Notes: generated by a model from the letters alone, not told the origin. DNA of 64,000 nt from Diaphorobacter nitroreducens (GCA_003755025.1 RJVL01000003.1:392306-456305), one strand, 5' to 3'. Positions 1-9,044 are shown, numbered from the stretch's first letter. Made by a program: numbers and translations.

Positions 1-17
1 GAAAGGCGCAGATATCG

Positions 18-401
18 TTACGGCACCAATGCTTCGGCGGCAATGCGCGCCATCAGGGCCGTCATGCGTTCGTCCTCGCCGATGGGAGGGCTGAGGTGCA
101 GGCGCATCTGTGGAAACGCCTGGGACAACTCCTCGACCATGCGGGGGAGATCTTCGCGCGCATGCCGCCCGGTGCCGAGAAACATGGGCACGATGCCCAC
201 CTGGGTGATGCCCTGCGCCGCCATTGCGGCAACCGTTGAAGGCAGGTCGGGCGCGCACAGCTCCAGGTAGGCGCAGCGCACTTCCAGCGCGGGTTGCTCG
301 GCGCGCATGCGCGCGAGCACCGCCTCCATGGGCAGGCGCCACAGGGGGTCGCGGGAGCCGTGTGCGAACAGCACGATGCCGTTGGTACTAGGGTTCGTCA
401 T
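18..401 (-). CDS. cbiX: CbiX/SirB-type sirohydrochlorin chelatase-like protein
   Basis: This 127-residue protein matches the short single-domain CbiX/SirB class, which inserts cobalt or iron into sirohydrochlorin. The N-terminal FAHGSRDP motif carries His14, and GTGRHARED carries His80; such a His pair is the metal-binding pair of the family. The length fits the small CbiX form rather than the two-domain chelatases. It ends close to the window edge and lies 18 bases downstream of lptG on the same strand, so it may be transcribed with it. The fold assignment is firm. The metal (Co, Fe or Ni) cannot be read from the sequence. Confidence 0.8.
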   Translation of the reverse strand: MTNPSTNGIVLFAHGSRDPLWRLPMEAVLARMRAEQPALEVRCAYLELCAPDLPSTVAAMAAQGITQVGIVPMFLGTGRHAREDLPRMVEELSQAFPQMRLHLSPPIGEDERMTALMARIAAEALVP

Positions 402-419
402 GGGTCTACTGCAGTGGGT

Positions 420-1529
420 CTAGCGCCTCAATACCAGCCATCCAAACGCTGCCAGAGAAAGCACGGAATAGATCAGGCCCGGCGCGGCCGCGGTCAGCCA
501 GGGCGACCAGTTCTGCAGATTGCCCGCGAAGCCGAACACATTGTTCAGCAGGAAGAAGCTGATGCCCGCCATCACCCCGCCGAACACATAGCCCGCAATG
601 CCCCCCGAGCGGAAATGCAGGTAGGCGAAGGGCAGGGAGAGCACTACCATCACCAGGCAGCTCAAGGGGTAGAAGACCTTGCGCCAGAACTCGATCTCGT
701 AGCGCTGTGCCGACTGGCCGTTCGCCTCTAGGTGGCGTACGAAGCGGAACAGTTCGATCGTCGCCATCTTGTCCGGCTTGAGCAGCGACGCGGCCACCAT
801 GTCGGGGCTGATGCGCGTGGGCCAACGCAACGTGGGCTCTTGCAGGCGCGACACGCGCATGCCGCCATCGGCCTCGGCCTCGAAAAGGGTGCGCTGGACC
901 TGCTGCAGATTCCACGCATCGCGGGCGTCGTCGAAGGTGGCCTGTTCCGCCTGGATGGTGGCGGCGACGCGTCCGCGCGCATCGAACTCGAACACCCGCA
1001 CGCCGCGCATGGCGCCATTGGGGTCCACGGCACGCACATTCACTGCGATCGAATGGTCGCCCTGGCGCTCCTTCAGCCATGCGCCCGTGGCGCCAGTGCT
1101 GATCTGGCCCAGCCGGCGGGCTTTCACGAGGGAGGCCGCTTTTTCGCTCGCCGGGGCAATGTAGTCCCCGACGATGACTGTGACCATGACGAACGCGCAG
1201 CCGAGCATCAGCAGCGTGCTCAGCGCCCGCCAGGGTCCCAGCCCACTGGTGCGCATGATGGTGAACTCCGAACTCTGCGCCAGCCGTGCCATCACGAAGA
1301 TGGTGCCGATCAGCACGGTGATGGGCAGTAGTTCGTAGAGGTGCTGCGGCAGGCTCAGCGCCACGAACAGCAGCGCGTGCGAGAGCTGGTAGCCATTGGC
1401 GCCCGCGCGGCCCACCCAGCGCAGTTCGTCCACCATGTCGAAGAAGAAGAACAGCGCGAGGAAGGCGAGGGTGACGAAGGCCACACCCACGACGACTTCG
1501 CGGTAGATGAAGCGGCGGATGGTTTTCAT
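420..1529 (-). CDS. lptG: LPS export ABC transporter permease LptG
   Basis: LptG is one of the two inner-membrane permeases that, with the LptB ATPase, extract lipopolysaccharide from the inner membrane and pass it to LptC and the periplasmic bridge. The 369-residue protein begins MKTIRRFIYREV, has a first membrane helix near residues 15-35, a central periplasmic beta-jellyroll part, and three hydrophobic helices near the C terminus. I chose the ATG at 1529 because it overlaps the lptF stop as ATGA; longer upstream reading in this frame lies inside lptF. Order lptF-lptG is the usual one. Confidence 0.93.
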   Translation of the reverse strand: MKTIRRFIYREVVVGVAFVTLAFLALFFFFDMVDELRWVGRAGANGYQLSHALLFVALSLPQHLYELLPITVLIGTIFVMARLAQSSEFTIMRTSGLGPWRALSTLLMLGCAFVMVTVIVGDYIAPASEKAASLVKARRLGQISTGATGAWLKERQGDHSIAVNVRAVDPNGAMRGVRVFEFDARGRVAATIQAEQATFDDARDAWNLQQVQRTLFEAEADGGMRVSRLQEPTLRWPTRISPDMVAASLLKPDKMATIELFRFVRHLEANGQSAQRYEIEFWRKVFYPLSCLVMVVLSLPFAYLHFRSGGIAGYVFGGVMAGISFFLLNNVFGFAGNLQNWSPWLTAAAPGLIYSVLSLAAFGWLVLRR

Positions 1530-2617
1530 GCCGTCCTCCTGCCCAGCAGGCTGCGCAGCGACCAGTGGTTGTGGCGCGCGGCCAGCAGCAGCAGGCCCAG
1601 GGCCAGGGTACCGCCGTGCAGCATCAGCATGAACGGTAGCAAGCCCAGCCGGCCCACGCCGATCCATGTCTGTCCAACGGTCATGAGGTTGTAGTACACG
1701 ACAAAGGCGAACAGTGCGAACACCAGGCTGGTGCTGCGCCCCGCGCGCGGGTTGACGACGGCCACCGCCAGGCCCAGGACGACGAAATTCAGTGCGGCCA
1801 GCGCCATGCCGATGCGCCAGCCCAGCTCCGCCTGGTGGCGCGGCTGCGGGTCGCTGACCAGCTCCCAGGTGTCGCGGGTCTTGATGGAGGCCGCCTCGGG
1901 GTCGTTCTGCGATCCGCCACCCACAAGCGTGCCGTACTCGGCAAATTCACTGACGCGCAGGCCCGGCTTGTCCCGCAGCGTCTCCAGCCGCTGCCCGTTG
2001 CTCAACAGCGCCATGCGTTCGCCATTGCGGATCTCCAGGCGCGCGCTTTGCGCGGAGGTGACCGTCTCGCGGTTGGGTTCGTTGGTGGCAATGAAAACGT
2101 TGCTGGCCGAGTTGGCATCCGGTGCGTCCTTGTCAATGAAGAACACGCGTGACCCATTGGAGGATTCCTGGAATTCCCCGGGCGCGATACGGTCCACGTC
2201 GCTGCGCTGCTCGTATTGCGTCTTGAGCTCCTGGATCTGCCGGTTGGCCCAGGGCCAGACCACGAGCGACAGCGCGGCGATGGTCAGCATGACGGGCCAG
2301 GAAAACCGGAACAGCGGTGCCAGCAGGCTCATCAGTCCGCGCCCTGCCGAAAACCAGATGACCATCTCGCTGTCGCGGTACATGCGCGACAGCGCCCCCA
2401 CCACGGTGACGAACAGGCTCAGGCTGAGGATGGTGGGCAGTTGTCCCAGCACCGTGAAACCCATGACCAGCATCACGTCGGAAGGGTTCACGCTGCCCCG
2501 GGATGCCTGGCCTAGCGTACGGATCAGCATCATGGTCATCACGACGGTGACCAGAACCACCAGGGTCGCGCCGAAGGTGCGGGCCAGCTCCTTGCGAATG
2601 GATGAATCGAATAACAT
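1526..2617 (-). CDS. lptF: LPS export ABC transporter permease LptF
   Basis: LptF is the partner permease of LptG in the LptB2FGC complex. The 363-residue protein starts MLFDSSIRKELARTF, has a strongly hydrophobic segment just after, a periplasmic domain in the middle and C-terminal helices around the VVYYNLMTVGQTW stretch, as expected for the family. It is translationally coupled to lptG by a 4-base overlap. Its start is only 23 bases from the start of the divergent pepA gene, so the two transcription units must share or overlap their promoters. This pepA/lptFG arrangement is widespread in proteobacteria. Confidence 0.93.
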   Translation of the reverse strand: MLFDSSIRKELARTFGATLVVLVTVVMTMMLIRTLGQASRGSVNPSDVMLVMGFTVLGQLPTILSLSLFVTVVGALSRMYRDSEMVIWFSAGRGLMSLLAPLFRFSWPVMLTIAALSLVVWPWANRQIQELKTQYEQRSDVDRIAPGEFQESSNGSRVFFIDKDAPDANSASNVFIATNEPNRETVTSAQSARLEIRNGERMALLSNGQRLETLRDKPGLRVSEFAEYGTLVGGGSQNDPEAASIKTRDTWELVSDPQPRHQAELGWRIGMALAALNFVVLGLAVAVVNPRAGRSTSLVFALFAFVVYYNLMTVGQTWIGVGRLGLLPFMLMLHGGTLALGLLLLAARHNHWSLRSLLGRRTA

Positions 2618-2640
2618 TGGCTCGAAGGAAAACGCTGATT

Positions 2641-4131
2641 ATGAACTTCGAACTGAAGACGCTTTCGCTGGCTGCCGCTGCTGCGCACAAATGCGACCTG
2701 CTGGTGGTGTTGGTGCCTGAAGGCTTCCTGCCGGGCAGCGACGTTCTGTCGACCATGGTTGCGCATGCGCTCAAGCAAGGCGATCTGGAGGTGAAACCGG
2801 GCAAGCTCCTGCAGTGCTACGCCCCCGCCGGTGTTGCGGCGCGTCGGGTTGTGCTGCTGGGGTGCGGTGCGGCCGATGCACATGCGGTGCGCCAGGCCAT
2901 GCAAGCCTTAGCCCCCTCGTTCAAGTTGCCGTCGGTCAAGCGCGTGGCACTGGTGTTTGGAACCTCGGCCCAGCGGGGCGCCATCGGCGCTGCGGTGCGT
3001 GCGGTGGCCGATGGGAGCTATGTCTACACGGCCACCAAGACCAAGGCTGAGCCGCGTGCCTTGCTGCGTGTCACCCTGGGCGTGCCCGATGCGGGTGCGG
3101 CGCAGCCGGAGTTCGCCACGGCCACGGCCGTGGCGGCCGGTGTAGAGTTTGCGCGCGAGTGGGCCAATCGCCCTGCCAACCATGCGACCCCCACGCTGGT
3201 GGCCAATGCCGCCAAGACGCTTGCGAAATACCCCGGCGTCCAGTGCCAGGTGCTGGGCCCTACCGAGGTGGCCAAGCTGGGCATGGGGGCGTTTCTGGCG
3301 GTGGCTCAAGGGTCCGACCAGCCGCTTCGCCTGGTGGAATTGCGCTACAACGGCGCGGCCCGCACGCAGGCTCCCGTGGTGCTGGTGGGCAAGGGCATCA
3401 CGTTCGACACCGGGGGGATCTCGCTGAAGCCCGCGGCGGAGATGGACGAGATGAAGTTCGACATGGGCGGGGCGGCGAGCGTCCTGGGCGTGTTCCGGGC
3501 GCTGGCGGAACTCCGGCCGGCGATCAACGTGGTGGGGCTCATTCCCGCGTGCGAAAACATGCCCGATGGCAAAGCGGTCAAGCCGGGTGATGTCGTGACG
3601 AGCATGAGCGGCCAGACCATCGAAATCCTCAACACAGACGCAGAAGGGCGTTTGGTCCTGTGCGACGCGCTGACCTACGCGGCACGCTTCAAGCCAGCCG
3701 CCGTGGTGGACATTGCCACATTGACAGGCGCTTGTGTGGTGGCGCTTGGTGGCTTGCGCAGCGGACTGTTTGCCTCCGATGACCTGTTGGCGGCACAACT
3801 CCTATCGGCAGGCGATGCCGCGCTTGACCCCTGCTGGCGTATGCCCTTGGATGATGAGTACGCAGAAGGGCTCAAGAGCAATTTTGCCGACATGGCCAAT
3901 GTGGCAGGCCGGGCAGGTGGTTCGATCACCGCCGCGAAGTTCCTGCAGCGCTTCGTCGGGGACACGCCGTGGGCACACCTGGACATTGCCGGGACGGCTT
4001 GGAAGGGCGGTGCCGCCAAGGGCGCCACCGGCCGGCCTGTGGGACTGCTGGTGCACTATCTGCTGGAGCGGGCGACGGTGAGTACCGTGAAACCCAAGCA
4101 AAAGACGCGCAGTCGCAAGTCGGTGGCTTGA
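2641..4131 (+). CDS. pepA: leucyl aminopeptidase PepA (M17 family)
   Basis: Cytosolic two-metal leucine aminopeptidase that removes N-terminal residues from peptides. The 496-residue protein shows the M17 metal and catalytic region GKGITFDTGG near residue 250 and the family signature NTDAEGRL near residue 331, followed by the conserved C-terminal GTAWKGGAAKGATGRPVG segment. The ATG at 2641 gives the usual family N terminus MNFELKT; the upstream in-frame start would run into lptF. In E. coli PepA also binds DNA, which I cannot judge here. It leads a pepA-holC cluster, a common proteobacterial order. Confidence 0.95.
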   Translation: MNFELKTLSLAAAAAHKCDLLVVLVPEGFLPGSDVLSTMVAHALKQGDLEVKPGKLLQCYAPAGVAARRVVLLGCGAADAHAVRQAMQALAPSFKLPSVKRVALVFGTSAQRGAIGAAVRAVADGSYVYTATKTKAEPRALLRVTLGVPDAGAAQPEFATATAVAAGVEFAREWANRPANHATPTLVANAAKTLAKYPGVQCQVLGPTEVAKLGMGAFLAVAQGSDQPLRLVELRYNGAARTQAPVVLVGKGITFDTGGISLKPAAEMDEMKFDMGGAASVLGVFRALAELRPAINVVGLIPACENMPDGKAVKPGDVVTSMSGQTIEILNTDAEGRLVLCDALTYAARFKPAAVVDIATLTGACVVALGGLRSGLFASDDLLAAQLLSAGDAALDPCWRMPLDDEYAEGLKSNFADMANVAGRAGGSITAAKFLQRFVGDTPWAHLDIAGTAWKGGAAKGATGRPVGLLVHYLLERATVSTVKPKQKTRSRKSVA

Positions 4132-4156
4132 GGGCCATGTCGTTGAAGGTGCCCGC

Positions 4157-4597
4157 ATGACACAGGTGGCATTCCACTTCAATGCACCCGACAAACTGGC
4201 GTATGTCTGTCGCCTGGTGCGAAAAGCCACCCGGCAGGATGCGCGGGTGACGGTCACGGGTGATGCAGACACCTTGCTGCGGCTGGATCGCCAGCTCTGG
4301 GCGTTGGCGCCTTCGGATTTCGTCGGCCATTGCCTGGGAGACGCCGACGAGGAAATTCTGCGTGCCTCTTCCACCGTGTTGGTGCAAGACCCTCGTACCA
4401 GTCCGAATCGGGACGTGCTGGTCAACCTGGGAAATGTCTTGCCCGAGGGATTTGCGCAGTACGCTCGGGTCGTGGAGGTGGTCAGCCAGGCGGATGAGGA
4501 TGATCGGAAGCGCGCGCGGGAGCGCTGGCGCGGCTATGCCGCGCTGGGGTATGACATCGTTCGCCACGATCTGGTACTCAAGGAAAGCGCGGGATGA
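4157..4597 (+). CDS. holC: DNA polymerase III chi subunit HolC
   Basis: Chi links the clamp loader (through psi) to single-stranded DNA-binding protein at the replication fork. The 146-residue protein starts TQVAFHFNAPDKLAYVCRL and contains the family pattern of a short N-terminal strand, the LWALAPSDFVGHC segment and the VLVNLGNVLPEGF segment. It sits 25 bases after pepA, which is the common neighbour of holC. Its stop codon overlaps the start of the next ORF by four bases, suggesting coupling. Confidence 0.9.
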   Translation: MTQVAFHFNAPDKLAYVCRLVRKATRQDARVTVTGDADTLLRLDRQLWALAPSDFVGHCLGDADEEILRASSTVLVQDPRTSPNRDVLVNLGNVLPEGFAQYARVVEVVSQADEDDRKRARERWRGYAALGYDIVRHDLVLKESAG

Positions 4598-5022
4598 CAA
4601 CACCCACCAAGAAACCTCCCAGATTCGTGCCCACGCTCACCGACGTGGTGCAGATGCCCGAAGCCGAAGGGAGCTCGGCGCGTCCGTCGCCTCCGGTGAC
4701 ACGGCCTGCGACCACCGCTGCGTCGCTCTCTGTGCCTTTGCCAGCGGCTCCGCATTCACCACCGCCCCTCGCAGTTCCCGCGCCGGTTGCGCCGCTGCCT
4801 GCAGGGCTGCCCTACGGGTTTGAGGAGTACGTGGTGCATCGCGTGATGCAGCGCGTGGATGTCGTGCTCGACCAACGTTTGCGCGAGGCGATCGCAGTGG
4901 TGGTACAGGAGCAGACACGGTCCATGGTGCCTCGTCTGCGAGAGGAAGTGGAATCGGTAGTGCGGCAGGCCGTCTACGAAGCCGTGGCCGAGGAACTGGC
5001 AGGCGAGCGCAGCGGCCATTGA
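4594..5022 (+). CDS. hypothetical protein translationally coupled to holC
   Basis: I do not recognise a named family. The 142-residue protein has a low-complexity Pro/Ala-rich first half (residues about 25-75) and a C-terminal half (from YGFEEYVVHRVMQRVDVVL onward) that looks like one long amphipathic, probably coiled helix with alternating charged and Val/Ala residues. There is no signal peptide or membrane segment. It starts within an ATGA overlap with the holC stop codon, so it is probably made together with chi. A role at the replisome is a guess from position only. Confidence 0.75.
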   Translation: MTTPTKKPPRFVPTLTDVVQMPEAEGSSARPSPPVTRPATTAASLSVPLPAAPHSPPPLAVPAPVAPLPAGLPYGFEEYVVHRVMQRVDVVLDQRLREAIAVVVQEQTRSMVPRLREEVESVVRQAVYEAVAEELAGERSGH

Positions 5023-5161
5023 TGCTGCGTCAGGGTATTTCCCTGTGTCGTTTCGCAGAACCTCCTTGTGTTCCCTAGTGATGTGGAACATAAATTGCGA
5101 TATGTTTCTCCGCGTTGGTTCACAACAATATTTCCAGCGCTTTTCTTAATTGGAGATCCAT

Positions 5162-6289
5162 ATGCAACTGAAGTTGAAAATGACCGTGGCTGCTGCGATC
5201 GCAGCGGTTGCCGGTGTGGCCGCTGCTCAAGAGGTGGTGAAGATTGGCCACGTGGCACCGGTCTCCGGCGCCCAGGCGCACTACGGCAAGGACAACGAAA
5301 ACGGCGCTCGCATGGCCATTGAAGAGCTGAACGCCCAGGGCGTCACGATCGGTGGCAAGAAGGTGAAGCTGGAATTGGTGGCGGAGGACGATGCCGCTGA
5401 TCCCAAGCAAGGCACGGCGGCCGCACAGAAGTTGTGCGATGCGAAGGTCGCGGGGGTGGTCGGGCACCTGAACTCGGGCACCACGATCCCTGCCTCCAAG
5501 GTCTACAACGACTGCGGGATCCCCCACGTCACTGGCGCCGCAACCAACCCCAACCTGACGCGCCCCGGCTACAAAACCACCTTCCGCATCATTGCGAACG
5601 ACAACGCTCTGGGTGCTGGACTGGCAGCTTACGCGGCGGAAACCCTGAAGCTGAAGACCGTGGCCATCGTGGATGACCGCACCGCTTATGGCCAGGGCGT
5701 TGCCAACGTGTTTAAGCGCGTGGCAGCCGAGAAAGGCATGAAGGTTGTGGACGAACAGTTCACCACGGACAAGGCGACGGACTTCATGGCTATTTTGACG
5801 GCCATCAAGGCCAAGAACCCCGATGCGATCTTCTTCGGCGGCATGGATCCTCAGGCGGGTCCCATGTTGCGCCAGATGGAGCAATTGGGCCTGGCCAACA
5901 CGAAGTATTTCGGTGGGGATGGCGTATGCACCACGGAAATTGCCAAGCTGGCGGCAGGCGCCAAGACGCTGGCTAACGTGATTTGCGCAGAGGGTGGCGC
6001 ATCCCTGGCCAAGATGCCTGGCGGCACGGCCTGGAAGGCCAAATACGACGCCAAGTACCCCAACCAGTTCCAGGTCTACAGCCCGTACACGTATGACGCG
6101 ACCATGCTGCTGGTGGACGCTATGAAGCGCGCCGGCTCCTGGGACCCGAAGGTGTATATCCCCGAGCTGCTCAAGTCCAACTACAAGGGCGTGACCGCGA
6201 ACATTGCGTTTGAACCCAATGGCGAAATGAAGAACCCGGCCATTACGCTGTACACCTACAAGGAAGGCAAGAAGACGCCGTTGAACTGA
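5162..6289 (+). CDS. branched-chain amino acid ABC transporter periplasmic binding protein (LivJ/LivK type)
   Basis: The 375-residue precursor has a signal peptide (MQLKLKMTVAAAIAAVAG, cleavage near AAAQ) followed by a type I periplasmic binding fold: KIGHVAPVSGAQAHYGKDNE near the mature N terminus is the typical LivJ/K opening. The start at 5162 is chosen because GGAG at 5152-5155 sits seven bases upstream; the earlier TTG at 5150 has no ribosome site. No permease or ATPase genes are next to it, so it either feeds a remote Liv system or is a stand-alone receptor. A clear terminator follows. Ligand is unknown. Confidence 0.9.
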   Translation: MQLKLKMTVAAAIAAVAGVAAAQEVVKIGHVAPVSGAQAHYGKDNENGARMAIEELNAQGVTIGGKKVKLELVAEDDAADPKQGTAAAQKLCDAKVAGVVGHLNSGTTIPASKVYNDCGIPHVTGAATNPNLTRPGYKTTFRIIANDNALGAGLAAYAAETLKLKTVAIVDDRTAYGQGVANVFKRVAAEKGMKVVDEQFTTDKATDFMAILTAIKAKNPDAIFFGGMDPQAGPMLRQMEQLGLANTKYFGGDGVCTTEIAKLAAGAKTLANVICAEGGASLAKMPGGTAWKAKYDAKYPNQFQVYSPYTYDATMLLVDAMKRAGSWDPKVYIPELLKSNYKGVTANIAFEPNGEMKNPAITLYTYKEGKKTPLN

Positions 6290-6329
6290 TCGACCTGTTC
6301 CGCCTCGCCTTGAGTGCGGATCTCGTAAA

Positions 6330-6356
6330 AAAGGGCTCCTTGGGGAGCCCTTTCTC
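6330..6356. terminator. bidirectional intrinsic terminator
   Basis: A 10-base-pair perfect stem (6330-6339 with 6344-6353) closes a TTGG loop. It is flanked by an A run on the left and a T-rich stretch on the right, so it can end the binding-protein transcript on the plus strand and the convergent dehydrogenase transcript on the minus strand. Confidence 0.85.
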
Positions 6357-6373
6357 TTGATATCAGCAACCGT

Positions 6374-7381
6374 TCAGCGTCGGACCTGTAGCGCGCCGGG
6401 GTTGACGATATTCGAGGGCGTGCCTTTGATGTAGTTCACCACATTGTCAAAGGCGGCTCCGAAATAGAGCTCGTAACTGTCTTGTTCGACGTAGCCGATG
6501 TGCGGTGTACAAATACAGTTCTCAAGCCGCAACAGCGCGTGGCCTTGCAAAATGGGCTCGCTTTCAAATACATCCACAGCAGCCATGCCCGGGCGGCCTC
6601 TGTTCAATGCGGCGATCAGGGCGTCAGGCTCAATGAGCTCGGCACGTGACGTATTGACGAGAAGGGACGTCGGCCGCATGCACGACAGGTCCTCTAGCGT
6701 GATCATGCCCTGCGTTTCCTCGGTCAAACGCACATGCAGTGAAACCACATCGCATTGGGAGAAAAACTCTGCCCGTGTGGCCGCTACCTGCAGGCCGTCG
6801 CTCAGTGCCTGGACCCGTGAGGCTTCCCGCCCCCACACGCGCACGTTCATCCCAAAAGCGCGCCCATAACCTGCCACGATCTGCCCGATCCTGCCGTAGC
6901 CCCAGATGCCCAGCGTCTTGCCACGCAGGACATTGCCCACCCCGAAGTTAGGCGGCATGGATGCGGCGCGCAGGCCCGACTGTTGCCATGCGCCATGCTT
7001 GAGATTGGCGATGTACTGGGGAAGGCGGCGCATGGCGGCCATGATGAGAGCCCATGTGAGTTCCGCTGGCGCAACGGGGGAACTCACGCCTTCAGCGACG
7101 GCGATTCCCCGCTCGGTGCAGGCGGCAAGGTCAATGTGCGCGCCCACGCGGCCGGTCTGGGCAATCAACTTCAGGCGCGGCAGCTTGTCCACCAGTTGGC
7201 GCGTGATCTGCGTGCGGTCGCGGATCAGCACGATGACATCTGCGTCCCGCAAGCGCACCGATAGCTGCCCCAGCCCCTTGACGGTGTTCGTGTAGACCTT
7301 TGCGGAGTAGGGGTCCAACCGTGCCGCGCAATGCAGCTTGCGCACGGCGTCCTGGTAATCGTCGAGTATTACGATGTTCAT
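6374..7381 (-). CDS. D-2-hydroxyacid dehydrogenase family protein (SerA-like)
   Basis: NAD-dependent oxidoreductase of the D-isomer 2-hydroxyacid family. The 335-residue protein carries the nucleotide-binding GIWGYGRIGQIVAGYG loop, and the catalytic set Arg in NTSRAEL, Glu in VFESEP and His in CTPHIGY. No ACT or other C-terminal regulatory domain is present, unlike long SerA. The ATG at 7381 gives the usual MNIVILDDYQD start; a GTG at 7390 in frame is an alternative. It is a single-gene unit convergent with the binding-protein gene. Substrate is unknown; phosphoglycerate is only one option. Confidence 0.85.
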   Translation of the reverse strand: MNIVILDDYQDAVRKLHCAARLDPYSAKVYTNTVKGLGQLSVRLRDADVIVLIRDRTQITRQLVDKLPRLKLIAQTGRVGAHIDLAACTERGIAVAEGVSSPVAPAELTWALIMAAMRRLPQYIANLKHGAWQQSGLRAASMPPNFGVGNVLRGKTLGIWGYGRIGQIVAGYGRAFGMNVRVWGREASRVQALSDGLQVAATRAEFFSQCDVVSLHVRLTEETQGMITLEDLSCMRPTSLLVNTSRAELIEPDALIAALNRGRPGMAAVDVFESEPILQGHALLRLENCICTPHIGYVEQDSYELYFGAAFDNVVNYIKGTPSNIVNPGALQVRR

Positions 7382-7580
7382 CTTGTCCACTTACTGCGCA
7401 CACAGTGGCGCAGCTTTGTTTCTCTGCAATGGTTCCAAAGGAGCGCATTGCCGGTCTCAATGGATCATTGTCGCTGATAAGAAAACCTGTGCAGCGTAGT
7501 TCCACCGATGGGCACCAGGCGCATTACCGTGGCGAATACGCTATTGCTTACATTTTTCAGAGAGTATCTGCGCCTTTTTC

Positions 7581-7602
7581 CCATTTGTGCAGTTACAAAT
7601 GG
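7581..7602. promoter_or_regulatory. 8-bp inverted repeat upstream of secreted-protein gene
   Basis: CCATTTGT (7581-7588) and ACAAATGG (7595-7602) form a perfect inverted repeat around six bases, about 40 bases before the start codon of the next gene. It could be an operator or a leader hairpin. The surrounding 7382-7643 gap is AT-richer than the genes and must hold the promoters of both divergent units; I could not fix their -10/-35 boxes. Confidence 0.35.
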
Positions 7603-7643
7603 CCGTGCATTCCACCAGTTTGTTTTCGGCATCAGCAATCACC

Positions 7644-8156
7644 ATGAAAAACCGCGAGCCTCACGCCCTCTCCTCAACCCTCCAACTGGCCCGCGGTTTG
7701 GCTATGGCCTTGGCCGTGGCAGCCTCCGCCGGTGGCGTGGCAGCCCAGACCTACATCAACGCCACGGTGGGCGGGCAAATCGCTCCCGGCGTCTACGGCC
7801 GCGTGGATATCGGCAACAGCGCGCCTGCGCTGCTGTACCCGCAGCCGGTGGTGATCGCACCTCCCGCGGTGTATGTTCCCCGTTCGCCCATCTATATGTA
7901 TGTGCCGCCGGGCCATGCCAAGAACTGGTCCAAGCACTGCGCGCGCTACTCTGCTTGCGGTCAACCCGTGTATTTCGTGAAGGAGCCCCCGCGCCGGCCC
8001 GGCAAATTCCGCGATGACCGCGACCGGTTCGATGGCCGTTCGTTTGACGATGGCCGCGGCCACTGGAACGGCCGCGACCGGGATGATGACCATCGCGGCC
8101 GTGGGAATGGAAAAGGCAACGGCAACGGCCGAGGCCACGGGCGCGGTGATCGCTGA
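7644..8156 (+). CDS. secreted protein with Asp/Arg/Gly/Asn-rich tail
   Basis: The 170-residue precursor has a signal peptide ending near GGVAAQ, then a domain with YINATVGGQIAPGVYGRVDIGN, a Pro/Val-rich linker (PQPVVIAPPAVYVPRSP) and the segment YVPPGHAKNWSKHC that also holds three Cys. The last 55 residues are a low-complexity tail of RDD, DDGRG and GNGKGNGNGRG type, highly charged and probably disordered. I recall similar uncharacterised exported proteins in Burkholderiales but cannot name a function. The ATG at 7644 is chosen because it directly precedes the basic start of the signal peptide. Confidence 0.75.
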   Translation: MKNREPHALSSTLQLARGLAMALAVAASAGGVAAQTYINATVGGQIAPGVYGRVDIGNSAPALLYPQPVVIAPPAVYVPRSPIYMYVPPGHAKNWSKHCARYSACGQPVYFVKEPPRRPGKFRDDRDRFDGRSFDDGRGHWNGRDRDDDHRGRGNGKGNGNGRGHGRGDR

Positions 8157-8291
8157 GGCAGGCGTGAAGCCTGGCATCTGATGGCCGCAGCACGATGAGG
8201 GTCCAGGCTTTTCGAGGGAGGCATTTCCCTCCCGAAGTTTTCGAGCCAACACTGCGTGTGCTCGGCGGTGTTGCCTTAAGCTTGTGTGCCT

Positions 8292-9044
8292 ATGGCACAT
8301 GTGACGTTCTCCCCTCCCTATACACCGCCCTCACAGGTCGTCGCGCAGTTGCGTGACCGGGGTTATGCGGTGCTGCAACCCCGGGACACAGCGACATGGG
8401 TGGGATGTGCCTTGAACGATTTGCAGGCCCTGGCGGCCGACTGGTCGGATCTGCCCCCGGATGACTACCTCAAGGACGGAGGACGGTACCGCAGGCGGCG
8501 CCACTCCTGCTTCATTGTCGAGGGCCCCGCCGTGAAACAAGCACCGCACCGCGCGCACTGGCAGCCGGTGGAGTACAACGCGCTGCACGGAGGGCTGCAG
8601 CGCTGGTTTGCGCCCATGCGTGACGAAACGGTGGCTCGACCGGTGTGGCGGCAACTCATGCAGGCGGCTGCGGGCCTCTCGCAAGCGATGTGCGGGCAGC
8701 CGTCTCAACCCTGCTACATCGAAGCACATCAGTTCCGCATTGACACCGAGGGCGGCATCGGCCGTCCGACACCCGAAGGCGCGCACCGCGACGGCGTGGA
8801 CCTGGTGGCGGTGTTCCTGGTAAGCCGGCAGGGCATCAAGGGTGGAGAGACCCGCATCTTCGAAGCCACGGGCCCGAATGGACAGCGGTTTACCTTGAGC
8901 GAGCCCTGGTCCGTCATGCTGCTGGACGATGCGCGCATGATCCATGAAACCACACCCATCCAGCCCACCGAAGATGGCGGCTGGCGCGATACCCTGGTGG
9001 TTACCTGCCGGGGCGGTGGCTTTCAAGGGGATGCGTCCCAATAA
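8292..9044 (+). CDS. 2OG-Fe(II) dioxygenase family protein
   Basis: The 250-residue protein fits the 2OG-Fe_Oxy_2 group of non-heme iron, 2-oxoglutarate-dependent oxygenases. The metal ligands are probably His and Asp of GAHRDGVDLVAV (near residue 165) and His of MIHETTPI (near residue 217), with an Arg-containing DTLVVTCRGG end that may bind oxoglutarate. Members of this group include amino acid hydroxylases, but substrate cannot be predicted. The ATG at 8292 is preferred over an in-frame GTG six bases upstream. It has no obvious operon partner; a perfect FNR-type site starts right after its stop codon. Confidence 0.8.
   Translation: MAHVTFSPPYTPPSQVVAQLRDRGYAVLQPRDTATWVGCALNDLQALAADWSDLPPDDYLKDGGRYRRRRHSCFIVEGPAVKQAPHRAHWQPVEYNALHGGLQRWFAPMRDETVARPVWRQLMQAAAGLSQAMCGQPSQPCYIEAHQFRIDTEGGIGRPTPEGAHRDGVDLVAVFLVSRQGIKGGETRIFEATGPNGQRFTLSEPWSVMLLDDARMIHETTPIQPTEDGGWRDTLVVTCRGGGFQGDASQ

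Noticed and set aside
5031..5045. Terminator between 4594-5022 and the binding-protein gene
   Set aside because: CAGGG-TATTT-CCCTG has only five pairs and no T run.
8213..8240. Terminator after the secreted-protein gene
   Set aside because: GGGAGG/CCTCCC-like arms are short and followed by GAAGTTTTC rather than a T run; too weak to list as a feature.
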